A DNA stretch of 64,000 nt from Propioniciclava sinopodophylli (GTDB lineage Bacteria > Actinomycetota > Actinomycetes > Propionibacteriales > Propionibacteriaceae), in the NCBI RefSeq assembly GCF_004324755.1, contig NZ_SDMQ01000015.1:1-64000 (forward strand), in the 5' to 3' direction. The position numbers and the translations under genes were made by a program. Below, one piece after another: positions 1 to 8,546 of this stretch (position 1 is the stretch's first letter; every line of letters begins with the position of its first letter). The notes below the pieces were generated by a model. The model had not been told where the DNA came from and made no database searches. It worked only from the letters and a program-made list of their open reading frames with translations.

Positions 1-196
1 CAGCAGCCTTGGCCCGATCAGCCTCGGCGATCAACACCACCCGCAAAGCCTCCACCTGACGCCCCAGCGCGACGACCTCGCTCACCAACCCAAGCCGCAC
101 CTCGGCGTCCAACCGACGGCGACCAGCGTGGTCGATACTCGCCAGCAGCGAACGCGCACCAGCCAACGCCCTGGCAGTGGGGGTCGGCTCGTCCAT
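1..196 (-). CDS. DUF222/HNH endonuclease, N-terminal part (runs off the window)
   Basis: Reading leftward from an ATG at 196 gives 65 open codons beginning MDEPTPTARALAGARSLLAS and continuing with a helical, Arg/Glu-rich stretch without a stop to the window edge. This matches the start of the DUF222-HNH family, high-copy actinobacterial proteins whose HNH nuclease motif sits at the far C-terminus, outside this window. Such genes often behave like dispersed repeats. The nuclease core is not visible, so the family call rests on the N-terminal style alone. Confidence 0.6.
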   Translation of the reverse strand, partial: MDEPTPTARALAGARSLLASIDHAGRRRLDAEVRLGLVSEVVALGRQVEALRVVLIAEADRAKAA

Positions 197-523
197 GCAC
201 CCAACGCTAAACACCACCACCGACAATCAGAACCTCACATTCGACCCTGTGGAGAACTCCGCGAAGTTGTCCACATTGTCCGAAACCCCTTGACACGGGG
301 CCCTTCGAGGCTCGCTCCGCTCACACCTCAGGGACCTCGTTCCCAGCGCCGACGCATGGCGGACAGTCCCGGCGTCCACGACCACGCCCCACAGGGGCGG
401 GTCATGCGTCCTGTTGTACCGACCCCGCGGCGCCCGCGCCGGTGCTGGGCGATTGTTGCCGCCCACGGCGTCCGCGCTGGGCGGTCGGTTAGCCTGACGT
501 CACGCTTCCGTGGGGAGGAAACG
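197..523. other. Intergenic region without a gene
   Basis: These 327 bases separate the leftward HNH gene from the rightward kinase-like gene, so both promoters should lie here. I see no credible coding sequence. They hold one copy of a dispersed repeat (299-337) and a short perfect hairpin at 385-399 (CGCCCC, loop ACA, GGGGCG). The ribosome-binding site of the next gene (GGGGAGGAA) closes the region. Confidence 0.6.
299..337. repeat. Dispersed intergenic repeat, copy 1
   Basis: About 39 bases starting GGCCCTTCGAGGCTCGCTCC recur at 12648-12686 with three differences. Both copies lie outside coding sequence or at a gene end. The segment is partly self-complementary (CCTTCGAGG, CGAGG...CCTC), which suits a REP-like element. 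Confidence 0.6.
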
Positions 524-1135
524 ATGACGATCAGCAGGCCCTTGGTCACGATCTTCGAGATGTACGGATCGGGCGCGTCCGAGGTCGGCCCGGCGGTGGC
601 GGACGCCTTGGGCGTCCCCTGGGTGCCCCCGTTCTACTCCTCGGAGGACCTCGAGGCCGCGGAGGGCCGCGGGCCCGAGGAGGAGTCCCTGCTCTCTCGC
701 GTGCTCGCGGCGCTGGGACGGACCGCCGCGACCGCGGATGTGGGCGTCTACTCCGGCCAGCTCGACCAGCTGGACGCCGAGGATTCCATCCGCGAGCTGC
801 GGGCGCAGGTGGCCGAGGGCGGTGTCGTGCTGGGACGCAACGGCACCGTGATCCTCGCCGACGAGCCCCGCGCCCTGCACGTGAAGCTCGACGGCCCCGT
901 CGAGCAGCGCATCGCCCGCGGCGCGAGGGCCGCCGGGATCGACAGCGCCCGGGCGCGAGCCCGCCAGCAGCGGGAGGACTCGGCCCGGGCGGCGATGTCC
1001 CAGCGGCTGTTCAACTGGGATCCGCGCAGCAACGACCAGTTCGACCTGGTCATCAACACCGGTCGGGTGCCGCTCGACCGTGCGGTGCAGATGATCCTGG
1101 ACGCCTACCGGTTGAAGGTCGGCTCCGACCAGTAG
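524..1135 (+). CDS. Cytidylate kinase-like family protein
   Basis: A 203-aa protein with the layout of the cytidylate-kinase-like family (PF13189): a hydrophobic strand followed by a glycine-rich loop YGSGASE near residues 14-20, where true nucleotide kinases have a P-loop. A basic central region (residues ~125-160) could bind phosphate, and the C-terminus LVINTGRVPLDRAVQMI is typical of the family. The loop lacks the classic GKS/T, so substrate and activity are uncertain. The start is fixed by a strong Shine-Dalgarno GGGGAGGAA; the frame is open further upstream but looks non-coding. It is convergent with gntP six bases away. Confidence 0.72.
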   Translation: MTISRPLVTIFEMYGSGASEVGPAVADALGVPWVPPFYSSEDLEAAEGRGPEEESLLSRVLAALGRTAATADVGVYSGQLDQLDAEDSIRELRAQVAEGGVVLGRNGTVILADEPRALHVKLDGPVEQRIARGARAAGIDSARARARQQREDSARAAMSQRLFNWDPRSNDQFDLVINTGRVPLDRAVQMILDAYRLKVGSDQ

Positions 1136-1141
1136 GACGCG

Positions 1142-2482
1142 CTACGCGATCAGCGAGGCGACCATCACCAGCGGCAGGGACACCACCGAAGCGATGGAGG
1201 TGACCGTCGTCATGGTCTTGAGCGCGCCCTGGGTGGTGAGGCCGAGCAGGGACTTGAACATCCAGAAGAAGTTCGAGTTGACCTGGAGGGCGAACAGCGC
1301 GCCGGAGGCGATCGACAGCGCCAGGATGACCGGCGCCACGTCGAGCTGTCCGGCGATCGGGGCGATGATGCCCGCGGCGGTGATGGCGGCGACCGACACC
1401 GACCCGATGGCCAGGTGCAGCAGGGCCGCGATGAACCAGGCGAGCAGGATCGACAGGATCACCGGGGCGCCGGAGTCGACCGAAAAGAGGCCGCCGAGCA
1501 GGTCGGCCAAGCCGGTGGCCTTGATGACCGCGCCGAGCGAGCCGCCGACGCCGGTGACGAGCAGGATCTCGCCGGTGGTCTTGAGGCCGTCGCCGAAGGC
1601 GTCCGCCGTCTGCTCGGTGCCGACGAAGCGGCGGGCCATCACGTAGGCGCCGAGCAGACCGAGGAACAGGGCCACGTTGGCGTCACCGAAGAAGGCGATG
1701 ATCGGGTTGGAGAAGCCGGCCAGCTCGGCGAACGCGCCGAAGGCGATCATGAGCAGCGGCACGACGATGGGGGCCATGGCCAGAGCGAGGCTGGGGCGCT
1801 TGCCGGCTCCGGCGTCCTCGGCGGCCTCGACCTCCTCGAGCGCCTCGGAGTGCTCCTCGTCCTTGGCGGGGTTCCACCAGCCGAAGTTGATCATCCGACG
1901 GAAGATCCACACGGTCGCGGTGGCGGTGATGATGCCGATGACGATGCCGTAGATCATGTACAGGCCCAGCGGCACGGACAGCAGCCCCGCGGTCGAGATG
2001 GCCGACAGGCCGGGGATGACGAACACGTAGCCCACGAAGATGCCCGTGCCGAGCGCGCCGGCGAGCCAGCCGAGGCCGTGCTTGTCGATGAACTTGGCCG
2101 ACGAGCGGGCGACCGGGGCGGCCAGCACGACCTGGACGTCGACGTAGATGGACGGGGCGATCGTGGTGAGGGCGAGCGCGAGGGCGTAGGGCAGCTTCTG
2201 GGCTGGCACGACGCGCACGAGCGCCTCGACCATGACCGTGAAGGCGCCCATCCGGTGCAGCAGCGCGCCCATCAGGACGCCGAAGCCGATGAGCAGGCCG
2301 ATCTTGGCCATGATGTCGCCGAAGCCGCCGGTGATGGCCTCGACGGTCTCGACGAAGCCGACGCCGGAGGCGAGGCCCAGATACAGGGCGCCCAGGACAA
2401 GGGCGACGATCGGGTCGACCTTCACCTTGATGATGAGGAAGATGATCGCGACGATCGCGATCGACGTGTGCAGGGCAATCAT
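1142..2482 (-). CDS. GntP-family gluconate/hydroxy-acid:H+ symporter
   Basis: A 446-aa polytopic membrane protein, the usual size for the GntP family (about 440-450 aa, 12 or more helices), which imports gluconate and related sugar acids. The N-terminus has repeated helices (IAIVAIIFLIIKVKVDPIVA), a family-like loop with SIYVDVQVVLAAP near residue 115, and a charged central loop at ~220-245 rich in Glu. The ATG at 2482 follows GGAGAG. It is divergent from a citrate/dicarboxylate-type two-component system 75 bases away, which probably controls it. The substrate could be another hydroxy acid such as citrate or tartronate. Confidence 0.85.
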   Translation of the reverse strand: MIALHTSIAIVAIIFLIIKVKVDPIVALVLGALYLGLASGVGFVETVEAITGGFGDIMAKIGLLIGFGVLMGALLHRMGAFTVMVEALVRVVPAQKLPYALALALTTIAPSIYVDVQVVLAAPVARSSAKFIDKHGLGWLAGALGTGIFVGYVFVIPGLSAISTAGLLSVPLGLYMIYGIVIGIITATATVWIFRRMINFGWWNPAKDEEHSEALEEVEAAEDAGAGKRPSLALAMAPIVVPLLMIAFGAFAELAGFSNPIIAFFGDANVALFLGLLGAYVMARRFVGTEQTADAFGDGLKTTGEILLVTGVGGSLGAVIKATGLADLLGGLFSVDSGAPVILSILLAWFIAALLHLAIGSVSVAAITAAGIIAPIAGQLDVAPVILALSIASGALFALQVNSNFFWMFKSLLGLTTQGALKTMTTVTSIASVVSLPLVMVASLIA

Positions 2483-2557
2483 GAGGACTCTCCGGGTCAG
2501 GGCCACACCGGTGTGGCGGGAACAGCCTGCGCCGGGCCGCGCTGCGAGGGCATCCTT

Positions 2558-4189
2558 GTGTTCATAGTGTTCACCCGCCCGACCAGCAGAACCCCCGGCC
2601 GCAGCGTCGCGTCGCACGTCCTCGCCGTGCTGGGTGGCGTCGTCGTGCTCGTGGTCGGGCTGTCGTTGGCGATGGCGTGGTGGCAGGCCGTCCGCCACGT
2701 CGAGGACTCCGCCGCCGACAAGGTCACCGACATCGCCATCACCATCGCGAGCACCGACGACGTGCGGGACGGCGTCCGCTCGGCCGACCCGGCCGCAGCG
2801 CTGGGGGCGTTCATCGAGCGCGAACGCCAGGCGACCGGCACCGACTTCATCACCGTGATGTCGCGCGACGGCGTCCGCTACACCCACCCCAACCCCACCC
2901 AGGTCGGCGGCCGGTTCGTCGGCAGCATCGCCGCCGCGCAGGCCGGCGGCACGGTCGTGGAGCAGTACACGGGCACGCTGGGCCCGTCGACGCGGGCGGT
3001 CGTCCCGGTGGTGATCAACGGGGAGGTCGAGGCGCTGGTGTCGGTCGGCCTCCTGCGCACGCGGGTCGGGCAGCAGCTGGCGGCCGAGCTGCCGCAGATC
3101 CTGCTGCCCGGGTTGCTGGCGGCCGTGCTGTCGGGGGCGGGCGCCTGGTTCGTGGCCCGACGCGTCCGCTCGCAGACGCTCGGGCTGAACGCCCAGGAGC
3201 TCCGCCGCCTGCACGACCACCACGACGCGGTGCTGCACGCCGTCCGCGAGGGTCTGGTGATCACCGACACCGAGGGCCGCGTCCAAGTCGTCAACGACGA
3301 GGCGCGCCGTCTGCTCGACCTGCCCCCGGACGCCGTCGGCCGCGAGGCGTCCGACCTGGGCCTGGCCCCGGAACTGGCCGCCCTGCTGGCCGGGCGTGAG
3401 CAGCAGGTCGACGTGCCGCACGCGAGCGGGGGGCGGGTGCTGCTGGTGAGCTCCGACGTGGTTCGGCGGCAGGGACGCGCCGTCGCGACCCTCGCCACCC
3501 TGCGCGACCGCACCGAGTTGGAGGCGCTCACCGGACGCCTCGACACGACCCGGTCCCTCGCCGACGCCCTGCACGCGCAGGCGCACGAGGCCGCCAACCG
3601 GCTGCACACCGTCGTCACGCTCATCGAGCTCGGACGCCCCGACGACGCCGTCGCCTTCGCCACCGACGAGCTGCGCGCGAGCCAGCGCCACGGGGATGCC
3701 ATCGCCGCCGCCCTCGAGGACCCCGCCGTCGCCGCGCTGGTCATGGGCAAGTCCTCGCAGGCGGCCGAGCGGGGCGCCACCCTCGACGTCGATCCGGACG
3801 CCCACCTCCCCGCCGGGCTGCTGCAGTCGGGCGCGGTGGTGACGATCCTCGGCAATCTCATCGACAACGCCCTGGACGCCGTGGCGGCCCAGCCGGCCGG
3901 GTCGGCGAAGGCGGTGCTCCTGGACGCCCAGGCCGCCGACGGCGTCGTGACGCTCACGGTCGCGGACACGGGCCCGGGATTGCCCGGCCCCGAACGCGAG
4001 CGGGCGTTCGAGCGCGGAACCACCTCGAAGGCGTCGACCGGACCGGCCGGGCGGGGCATCGGCCTCGCGCTGGTGCGCCAGACAGTCAACCTGCTCGGGG
4101 GGCGGATCGAGGTGTCCGAACCACCGGGGGCGACGTTCACGGTGACCCTGCCGGTGGTCATCGCGCAGGAGGAGGGCGGCGATGACTGA
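2558..4189 (+). CDS. DcuS/CitA-family sensor histidine kinase
   Basis: A 543-aa membrane sensor kinase. It has one transmembrane helix (~21-42), an extracytoplasmic ligand-binding domain to ~170, a second helix (~175-197), a PAS-like segment (~215-285), a His box QAHEAANRLH with candidate phospho-acceptor H343, and a GHKL ATPase domain with N-box NLIDNALDA and G-boxes DTGPGLPG and GRGIGLAL. This is the CitA/DcuS layout for sensing external carboxylates. I chose GTG 2558, seven bases after GCGAGGG; GTG 2567 is the alternative. It overlaps the response regulator by eight bases and is divergent from gntP, its likely target. Confidence 0.85.
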   Translation: MFIVFTRPTSRTPGRSVASHVLAVLGGVVVLVVGLSLAMAWWQAVRHVEDSAADKVTDIAITIASTDDVRDGVRSADPAAALGAFIERERQATGTDFITVMSRDGVRYTHPNPTQVGGRFVGSIAAAQAGGTVVEQYTGTLGPSTRAVVPVVINGEVEALVSVGLLRTRVGQQLAAELPQILLPGLLAAVLSGAGAWFVARRVRSQTLGLNAQELRRLHDHHDAVLHAVREGLVITDTEGRVQVVNDEARRLLDLPPDAVGREASDLGLAPELAALLAGREQQVDVPHASGGRVLLVSSDVVRRQGRAVATLATLRDRTELEALTGRLDTTRSLADALHAQAHEAANRLHTVVTLIELGRPDDAVAFATDELRASQRHGDAIAAALEDPAVAALVMGKSSQAAERGATLDVDPDAHLPAGLLQSGAVVTILGNLIDNALDAVAAQPAGSAKAVLLDAQAADGVVTLTVADTGPGLPGPERERAFERGTTSKASTGPAGRGIGLALVRQTVNLLGGRIEVSEPPGATFTVTLPVVIAQEEGGDD

Positions 4190-4865
4190 CCTGCGCGTGT
4201 TCGTCGTCGACGACGAACCCGAGGTGGCCGCCGGGCATGCGGCCTACGTGCGGCGGGTGCCCGGGTTCGAGGTGGTCGGCACGGCCGGGACGGTCCAGGC
4301 CGCGGTCGCCGTGCTCACCCGCCAGGCGGTCGACCTTGTGCTGCTCGACCTGAACCTGCCCGACGGGCACGGGCTCGACGTGGTGCGGGGGATCCGGGCG
4401 GCGGGGCGTCCGATCGACATCCTGGCCATCACCGCCGCGCGCGAGGTCGAGCACGTGCGGTCGGCGCTCGCGCTGGGCGTGGTCGGGTACCTGCTCAAGC
4501 CGTTCACGTTCGCCGACCTGCGGGAGCGTTTGGAGGCGTACCGACGCTTCCGCGAGGAGCTGGCCGGGGCGACGTCGGCGAGCCAGGCCACCGTCGACGC
4601 GATGTTCGGCGAGCTCCGCCGGCCCACCTCGTCGGGTACCTCACCCAAGGGGCTGGCCCGCGACGTCCTCGAGGCGGTGATCGGGGCGCTGACCGACGCC
4701 CAGCCGTCGGCCCTGTCGGCGTCCGAAGTCGCCGACGCGGTCGGGACGTCGCGCGTGACCGCCCGTCGCTACCTGCAGTACCTCGCCGACGAGGGACGCG
4801 TCGCCCGCGCCCAACGCCTCGGCGGTTCTGGACGCCCCGAGGTCACCTTCGCCTGGCGCCGCTGA
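4182..4865 (+). CDS. CitB/DcuR-family response regulator
   Basis: A 227-aa regulator. The receiver domain shows the acidic pair D10-D11, phospho-acceptor D56 (LLDLNLP) and the conserved Lys in YLLKPF near residue 106. After a linker, residues ~160-225 form a helix-turn-helix typical of the CitB class (SEVADAVGTSRVTARRYLQY) ending in GRPEVTFAWR. It is translated with the kinase (8-base overlap). The pair should activate uptake of a carboxylate, most plausibly through the divergent gntP. Confidence 0.87.
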   Translation: MTDLRVFVVDDEPEVAAGHAAYVRRVPGFEVVGTAGTVQAAVAVLTRQAVDLVLLDLNLPDGHGLDVVRGIRAAGRPIDILAITAAREVEHVRSALALGVVGYLLKPFTFADLRERLEAYRRFREELAGATSASQATVDAMFGELRRPTSSGTSPKGLARDVLEAVIGALTDAQPSALSASEVADAVGTSRVTARRYLQYLADEGRVARAQRLGGSGRPEVTFAWRR

Positions 4866-4961
4866 GACGATCGAAGACCGCAATTTCCCGCTGAAAGCTG
4901 CTGGTCAGAGGCTCGGCCTTCCCCCGAGTTGCAGTCTGATCAATCCCACGCGCCCTCTTGT

Positions 4962-4979
4962 CATGCAAACGTTTGCATG
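4962..4979. promoter_or_regulatory. LacI-type operator, perfect 18-bp palindrome
   Basis: CATGCAAACGTTTGCATG is perfectly symmetric around a central CG, the usual form of LacI/GalR operators. It lies 64 bases upstream of the symporter start at 5043. The LacI regulator that ends this operon (11645) is the obvious candidate to bind it. I did not see a second copy. Confidence 0.7.
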
Positions 4980-5042
4980 CGACGGTTCCCCACCAACGCC
5001 CCCTGCACGGACGCCTGGGGGGCCAACGCAAGGGAGGGAACC

Positions 5043-6569
5043 ATGGGGACGCTTGACTGGATCGTGGTCGGCGCTTACTTCCTCGTCATGGTGTGGATCG
5101 GCTGGTGGTCGAAGCGCCGCATCAAGAACGCCTCTGACTTCTTCGTGGCCGGTGGCAACGTGCCCTGGTGGCTCGTCGGCATCTCGCACCACATGTCGGG
5201 CTACTCGGCGGCCGTGTTCGTCGGCTACGCCGCCCTCGCGTACACCGTGGGCTTCGCGGTGTATGTCTGGTGGGCGCTGTCCATCACCTTCGCCTGCATC
5301 GTGGGCACCGTGCTGTTCGCACCCCGGTGGCCCAGGCTCCGCAAGCGTCTGGGGATCATCTCGCCTCTGGAGTACCTCGCCACTCGCTTCAACGTCGCGA
5401 CCGAGCAGCTGCTGGCGTGGTCCGGCGCGCTGCTGAAGGTGTTCGACGTGGCGGCCAAGTGGACCGCCTCCGCCATCCTCCTCAACGTGTTCGCGGATGT
5501 CCCGCTGGTGTGGGGCGTCCTGCTGGTCGGCGGCGTCACCATGGTCTACTCCACCATCGGCGGCATCTGGGCTGACGTGCTCACCGACTTCGGCCAGTTC
5601 GTCATCCAGCTCATCGCCGCTGTGGCGCTGGCCATCGCCGTGATGGCGCGCCTGGACGGCGTCGCCACCCCGTTCACGATGTGGAGCCAGCTGCCCGAGG
5701 GCCACTCCAACCCCTTCAACGGGACCCTGACTCTCGGCTTCTTCCTGGCCTACTGCGTCATCGCGACCCTGTCCTACAACGGCGGCACCTGGAACCTCGC
5801 CATGCGCATGATCTCGACCAACGACGGCCGCGAGGCGAAGCGCTCGATGATCCTGTCCGCGGTGCTCTACCTGCTGTGGCCGCTCGTCCTCTTCTTCCCG
5901 ATGTGGGCCGCCCCCATTCTGATCCCCAACCTCGACAAGCCAGACCAGAGCTACGCCCTGATCACCACCGAGCTGCTGCCCCAGGGCCTCATCGGGCTGG
6001 TGCTCGCCGGAATGTTCGCCCACACGATGGCGATGACGTCGTCGGACTCCAACGCGATCGCCTCGGTCGTCGTCCGCGACATCATCCCCCAGTTCCGCAA
6101 GGGGAAGTCGTTCCTCCCGGAGAAGAGCGAGCTGTTCTTCAGTCGTCTGATCACCTTCTTGTTCATCACGTTCTCGATGATCATCGCCCTGACGTCGGAG
6201 AGCTTCGGCGGCGTCCTCGGCCTGCTCATCCTGTGGTTCGGCGCCCTCGTCGGCCCGGTGGCCGTGCCGATGCTGTTCGGCATGCTGCCGGCATTCAAGC
6301 GCTCCGGCTCGTCCGCGGCGCTCATCTCGACAGCAGGCGGCCTGATCATGTTCGCGCTCAACCGCTGGGTGATCACAGACTGGATCACCACCCTCGGCGC
6401 CAATGCCCAGGCGTGGTCGGTCGCCACCCCCGTCCTGGTGTCGATCATCCTGTTCACCGTCATCGGCTGGATCAAGCCCGAGAACACTCCCGAGACGGAC
6501 GCGCTGGTTGACTCCCTCTCCGTCGACACCGATGAAGAGGCCGTCGCGATCCGCGGGAGCGCGGCGTGA
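5043..6569 (+). CDS. Sodium:solute symporter (SSS family)
   Basis: A 508-aa membrane protein starting with a helix and the family signature DFFVAGGNVPWW (~residues 30-41). About 13 hydrophobic segments follow, including WAPFTMWS-like loops and the conserved AMTSSDSNAIASVVVRDI, where the SSS sodium site lies. It ends in a short acidic tail. RBS GGGAGGG precedes the ATG. It heads an operon with an AGE epimerase (4-base overlap), a NagB-like deaminase and NagA, so an N-acetylated amino sugar or sialic-acid-like compound is the likely cargo. This is inference from context. Transcription is probably governed by the palindrome at 4962-4979. Confidence 0.85.
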   Translation: MGTLDWIVVGAYFLVMVWIGWWSKRRIKNASDFFVAGGNVPWWLVGISHHMSGYSAAVFVGYAALAYTVGFAVYVWWALSITFACIVGTVLFAPRWPRLRKRLGIISPLEYLATRFNVATEQLLAWSGALLKVFDVAAKWTASAILLNVFADVPLVWGVLLVGGVTMVYSTIGGIWADVLTDFGQFVIQLIAAVALAIAVMARLDGVATPFTMWSQLPEGHSNPFNGTLTLGFFLAYCVIATLSYNGGTWNLAMRMISTNDGREAKRSMILSAVLYLLWPLVLFFPMWAAPILIPNLDKPDQSYALITTELLPQGLIGLVLAGMFAHTMAMTSSDSNAIASVVVRDIIPQFRKGKSFLPEKSELFFSRLITFLFITFSMIIALTSESFGGVLGLLILWFGALVGPVAVPMLFGMLPAFKRSGSSAALISTAGGLIMFALNRWVITDWITTLGANAQAWSVATPVLVSIILFTVIGWIKPENTPETDALVDSLSVDTDEEAVAIRGSAA

Positions 6570-7789
6570 CCAAGCACTCACCATGGGCTTCCCACCTGGT
6601 GCAGGACGTCCTGCCCTGGTGGGAGGCCCACGGTGCCGACGACGAGCACGGCGGCGTGCGGACCGGCTTCGACAACAACGGCGAACCGACGACCAGCGAC
6701 CGGTTCACCTGGTCCCAGGGTCGTTGGGCCTGGCTCTCCGGTGAGCTTGCCGACGAAGTCACCGCCGGCCGCCTGGATCTGGACGCCGCCCTCTGGCGTG
6801 ACCGGTGCCTCGCCACGTGCGAGCGTCTGCTGGCCCACGCCGTCCGCGAGGACGGGCGGACGCACTTCCGGGTGACCGAGGCGGGAGAGCCGGTCCCCGA
6901 CGACGCGGGCGAGACGGCCACCAGCGTCTTCGCCGACCTCTTCTGCGTCCTCGGCCTGTCAGCCGGTCTCCGCCAGCTCCCGGACGCCGACGCTCGACTC
7001 CACACCTGGTCGGCCACCGCCAACCACATCCTCTCCACGGCCCGACGGTCGATCGAGGACCGCACCGCCACCGCCGAGCCTTACCCCGTCCCTGACGGCT
7101 TCACCGACCTCGCCGGGCCGATGACCCTGCTCCACGTCGCCGCCGAGCTGCTGGGTTCACCGGTGGAGGACGCCTCGGTCGCCCGCTCCGTCCGCGACTG
7201 GGCCGGCGGGCAGCTGGCCACCGTCCACCTCGGCGATGGTCGGTGGCGCGAGTTCGCCCCCACCCGCCCCGGGCTCGACGACACCCTGTTGGCCCGCCAC
7301 GTCACCCCCGGGCACCTCCTCGAGGTGCTCTGGATGATCGAGCACGCCGAGGCCGAGGACCCCGACTTCCACGTCCTCAGCCGCCCCGAGAGACTGGCCC
7401 TGGTCGAGCTCGCGATCACGGTGGGCTGGGACGAGACGCACGGCGGTGTGCTGCGCTACACCGACCGGGACGGGGGCATCCCCCGGGGTGAGCCCACGCC
7501 GGGATCACCGTATGAGACTCTCGTCAGCCGGACTTGGGGCACCAAACTGTGGTGGGTGCATGTCGAAGCCGTCTACGCCTTGGCGCTGTACGCACGGGAG
7601 TCGGACGCCATAGCGCGGTGGGCCTCCCGCGCGGCCGAGTGGACGATGAAGGTCTTCCCCAGCCCCGGCGCAGAATGGATCCAGATCCGGGACCGAGCGG
7701 GAGCACCGTTCAACGAGGTCGTCGCCCTGCCCGTCAAGGACCCCTTCCACATCATCCGCTCGCTCATCTTCCTGAACCGCCTCAGCTGA
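6566..7789 (+). CDS. N-acylglucosamine 2-epimerase (AGE) family isomerase
   Basis: A 407-aa protein with the (alpha/alpha)6-barrel sequence style of AGE enzymes, which interconvert aldoses such as GlcNAc and ManNAc at C2 or act on free hexoses. Family-like segments are GGVRTGFDNNGEP near residue 29, DRFTWSQGRWAWL at ~45, a central FADLFCVLGLSAG, and the C-terminal KLWWVHVEAVYALALY and KDPFHIIRSL, which contribute active-site Trp and His in this family. The GTG start overlaps the symporter stop (GTGA). With NagA and a NagB-like enzyme downstream, conversion of ManNAc or a relative to GlcNAc is a reasonable guess, but no sugar kinase is present. Confidence 0.82.
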   Translation: MTKHSPWASHLVQDVLPWWEAHGADDEHGGVRTGFDNNGEPTTSDRFTWSQGRWAWLSGELADEVTAGRLDLDAALWRDRCLATCERLLAHAVREDGRTHFRVTEAGEPVPDDAGETATSVFADLFCVLGLSAGLRQLPDADARLHTWSATANHILSTARRSIEDRTATAEPYPVPDGFTDLAGPMTLLHVAAELLGSPVEDASVARSVRDWAGGQLATVHLGDGRWREFAPTRPGLDDTLLARHVTPGHLLEVLWMIEHAEAEDPDFHVLSRPERLALVELAITVGWDETHGGVLRYTDRDGGIPRGEPTPGSPYETLVSRTWGTKLWWVHVEAVYALALYARESDAIARWASRAAEWTMKVFPSPGAEWIQIRDRAGAPFNEVVALPVKDPFHIIRSLIFLNRLS

Positions 7790-7802
7790 CGAAAGGATCG
7801 TC

Positions 7803-8546
7803 ATGTCGTTCCACCCGTTGAACGTCACCGTCCACGCCACCCCGGCCGCCCTGGGCGAGGTGACGGGGCGCCGCGCGGCCGCGGTGATCAACGCCGCCAT
7901 CGAGGCTCGCGGCCGGGCGCGCGTGATGCTCGCGGCGGCCCCCAGCCAGACACCCACCTTGACCACGCTCGCGGCCCAGGACGTCGACTTCGACAAGGTC
8001 ACGTTCTTCCACATGGACGACTACCTCGGGCTCGCGCCCGACGCACCCCAAGGCTTCGGCAACTGGCTCGAGACCAACTTCTTCGCCCACGTCGACGGCC
8101 ACCCGACCTTCCACCGCATGGACCCCCAACTGCCGGCCACGGACGCCCTCCGCGCCTATACCGAAGCCCTCGGCGACGAGCCGTTCGACCTCACGCTCTG
8201 CGGCCTGGGCGTCAACGCTCACCTGGCCTTCAACGACCCGCCCGCGAACTTCTCCGACCCGGACCCGGTACGCCTCGTGCAGCTGGACGAGACATCGCGC
8301 CAGCAGCAGGTGGACGAGGGCCACTTCCCCACCTTTGACGCCGTCCCCACTGAGGCCCTCACCGTGACGATCCCCCGGCTCCTGAACGCCGACGTCGTGA
8401 TCTGCTCCGTCCTGGGCACGGCGAAACGGGATGCCGTGCGGAACACGCGGCGCCTCAACCCTGACCCCGAGGTGCCGGGCACAGCCCTGAAGTTCCACCC
8501 CCGGGCCGAACTACACCTCGATGCCGAGGCGGCCGGCGGTGAGTGA
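7803..8546 (+). CDS. Glucosamine-6-phosphate deaminase-like (NagB-family) protein
   Basis: A 247-aa member of the NagB/6-phosphogluconolactonase superfamily. It keeps the lid motif FHMDDYLGL (~residues 77-85) carrying the general-base Asp, and an active-site loop GLGVNAHLAFNDPP. In classical NagB this loop reads GVGNDGHIAFNEP, so the Asp is Asn and the Glu is Asp here. Such a variant loop occurs in a NagB-like subfamily with DPP and a RQQQV segment, also seen here (TSRQQQVDEG). RBS GAAAGGA. It lies 13 bases after the epimerase and overlaps the SIS gene. The role is probably deamination or isomerisation of an amino-sugar phosphate, but the changed residues leave the substrate open. Confidence 0.75.
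   Translation: MSFHPLNVTVHATPAALGEVTGRRAAAVINAAIEARGRARVMLAAAPSQTPTLTTLAAQDVDFDKVTFFHMDDYLGLAPDAPQGFGNWLETNFFAHVDGHPTFHRMDPQLPATDALRAYTEALGDEPFDLTLCGLGVNAHLAFNDPPANFSDPDPVRLVQLDETSRQQQVDEGHFPTFDAVPTEALTVTIPRLLNADVVICSVLGTAKRDAVRNTRRLNPDPEVPGTALKFHPRAELHLDAEAAGGE

Noticed and set aside
2483-3805. N-terminal extension of the gntP reading frame to 887 aa
   Set aside because: The extension is antisense to the histidine kinase and is low-complexity Gly/Arg/Asp; the kinase frame has real domains.
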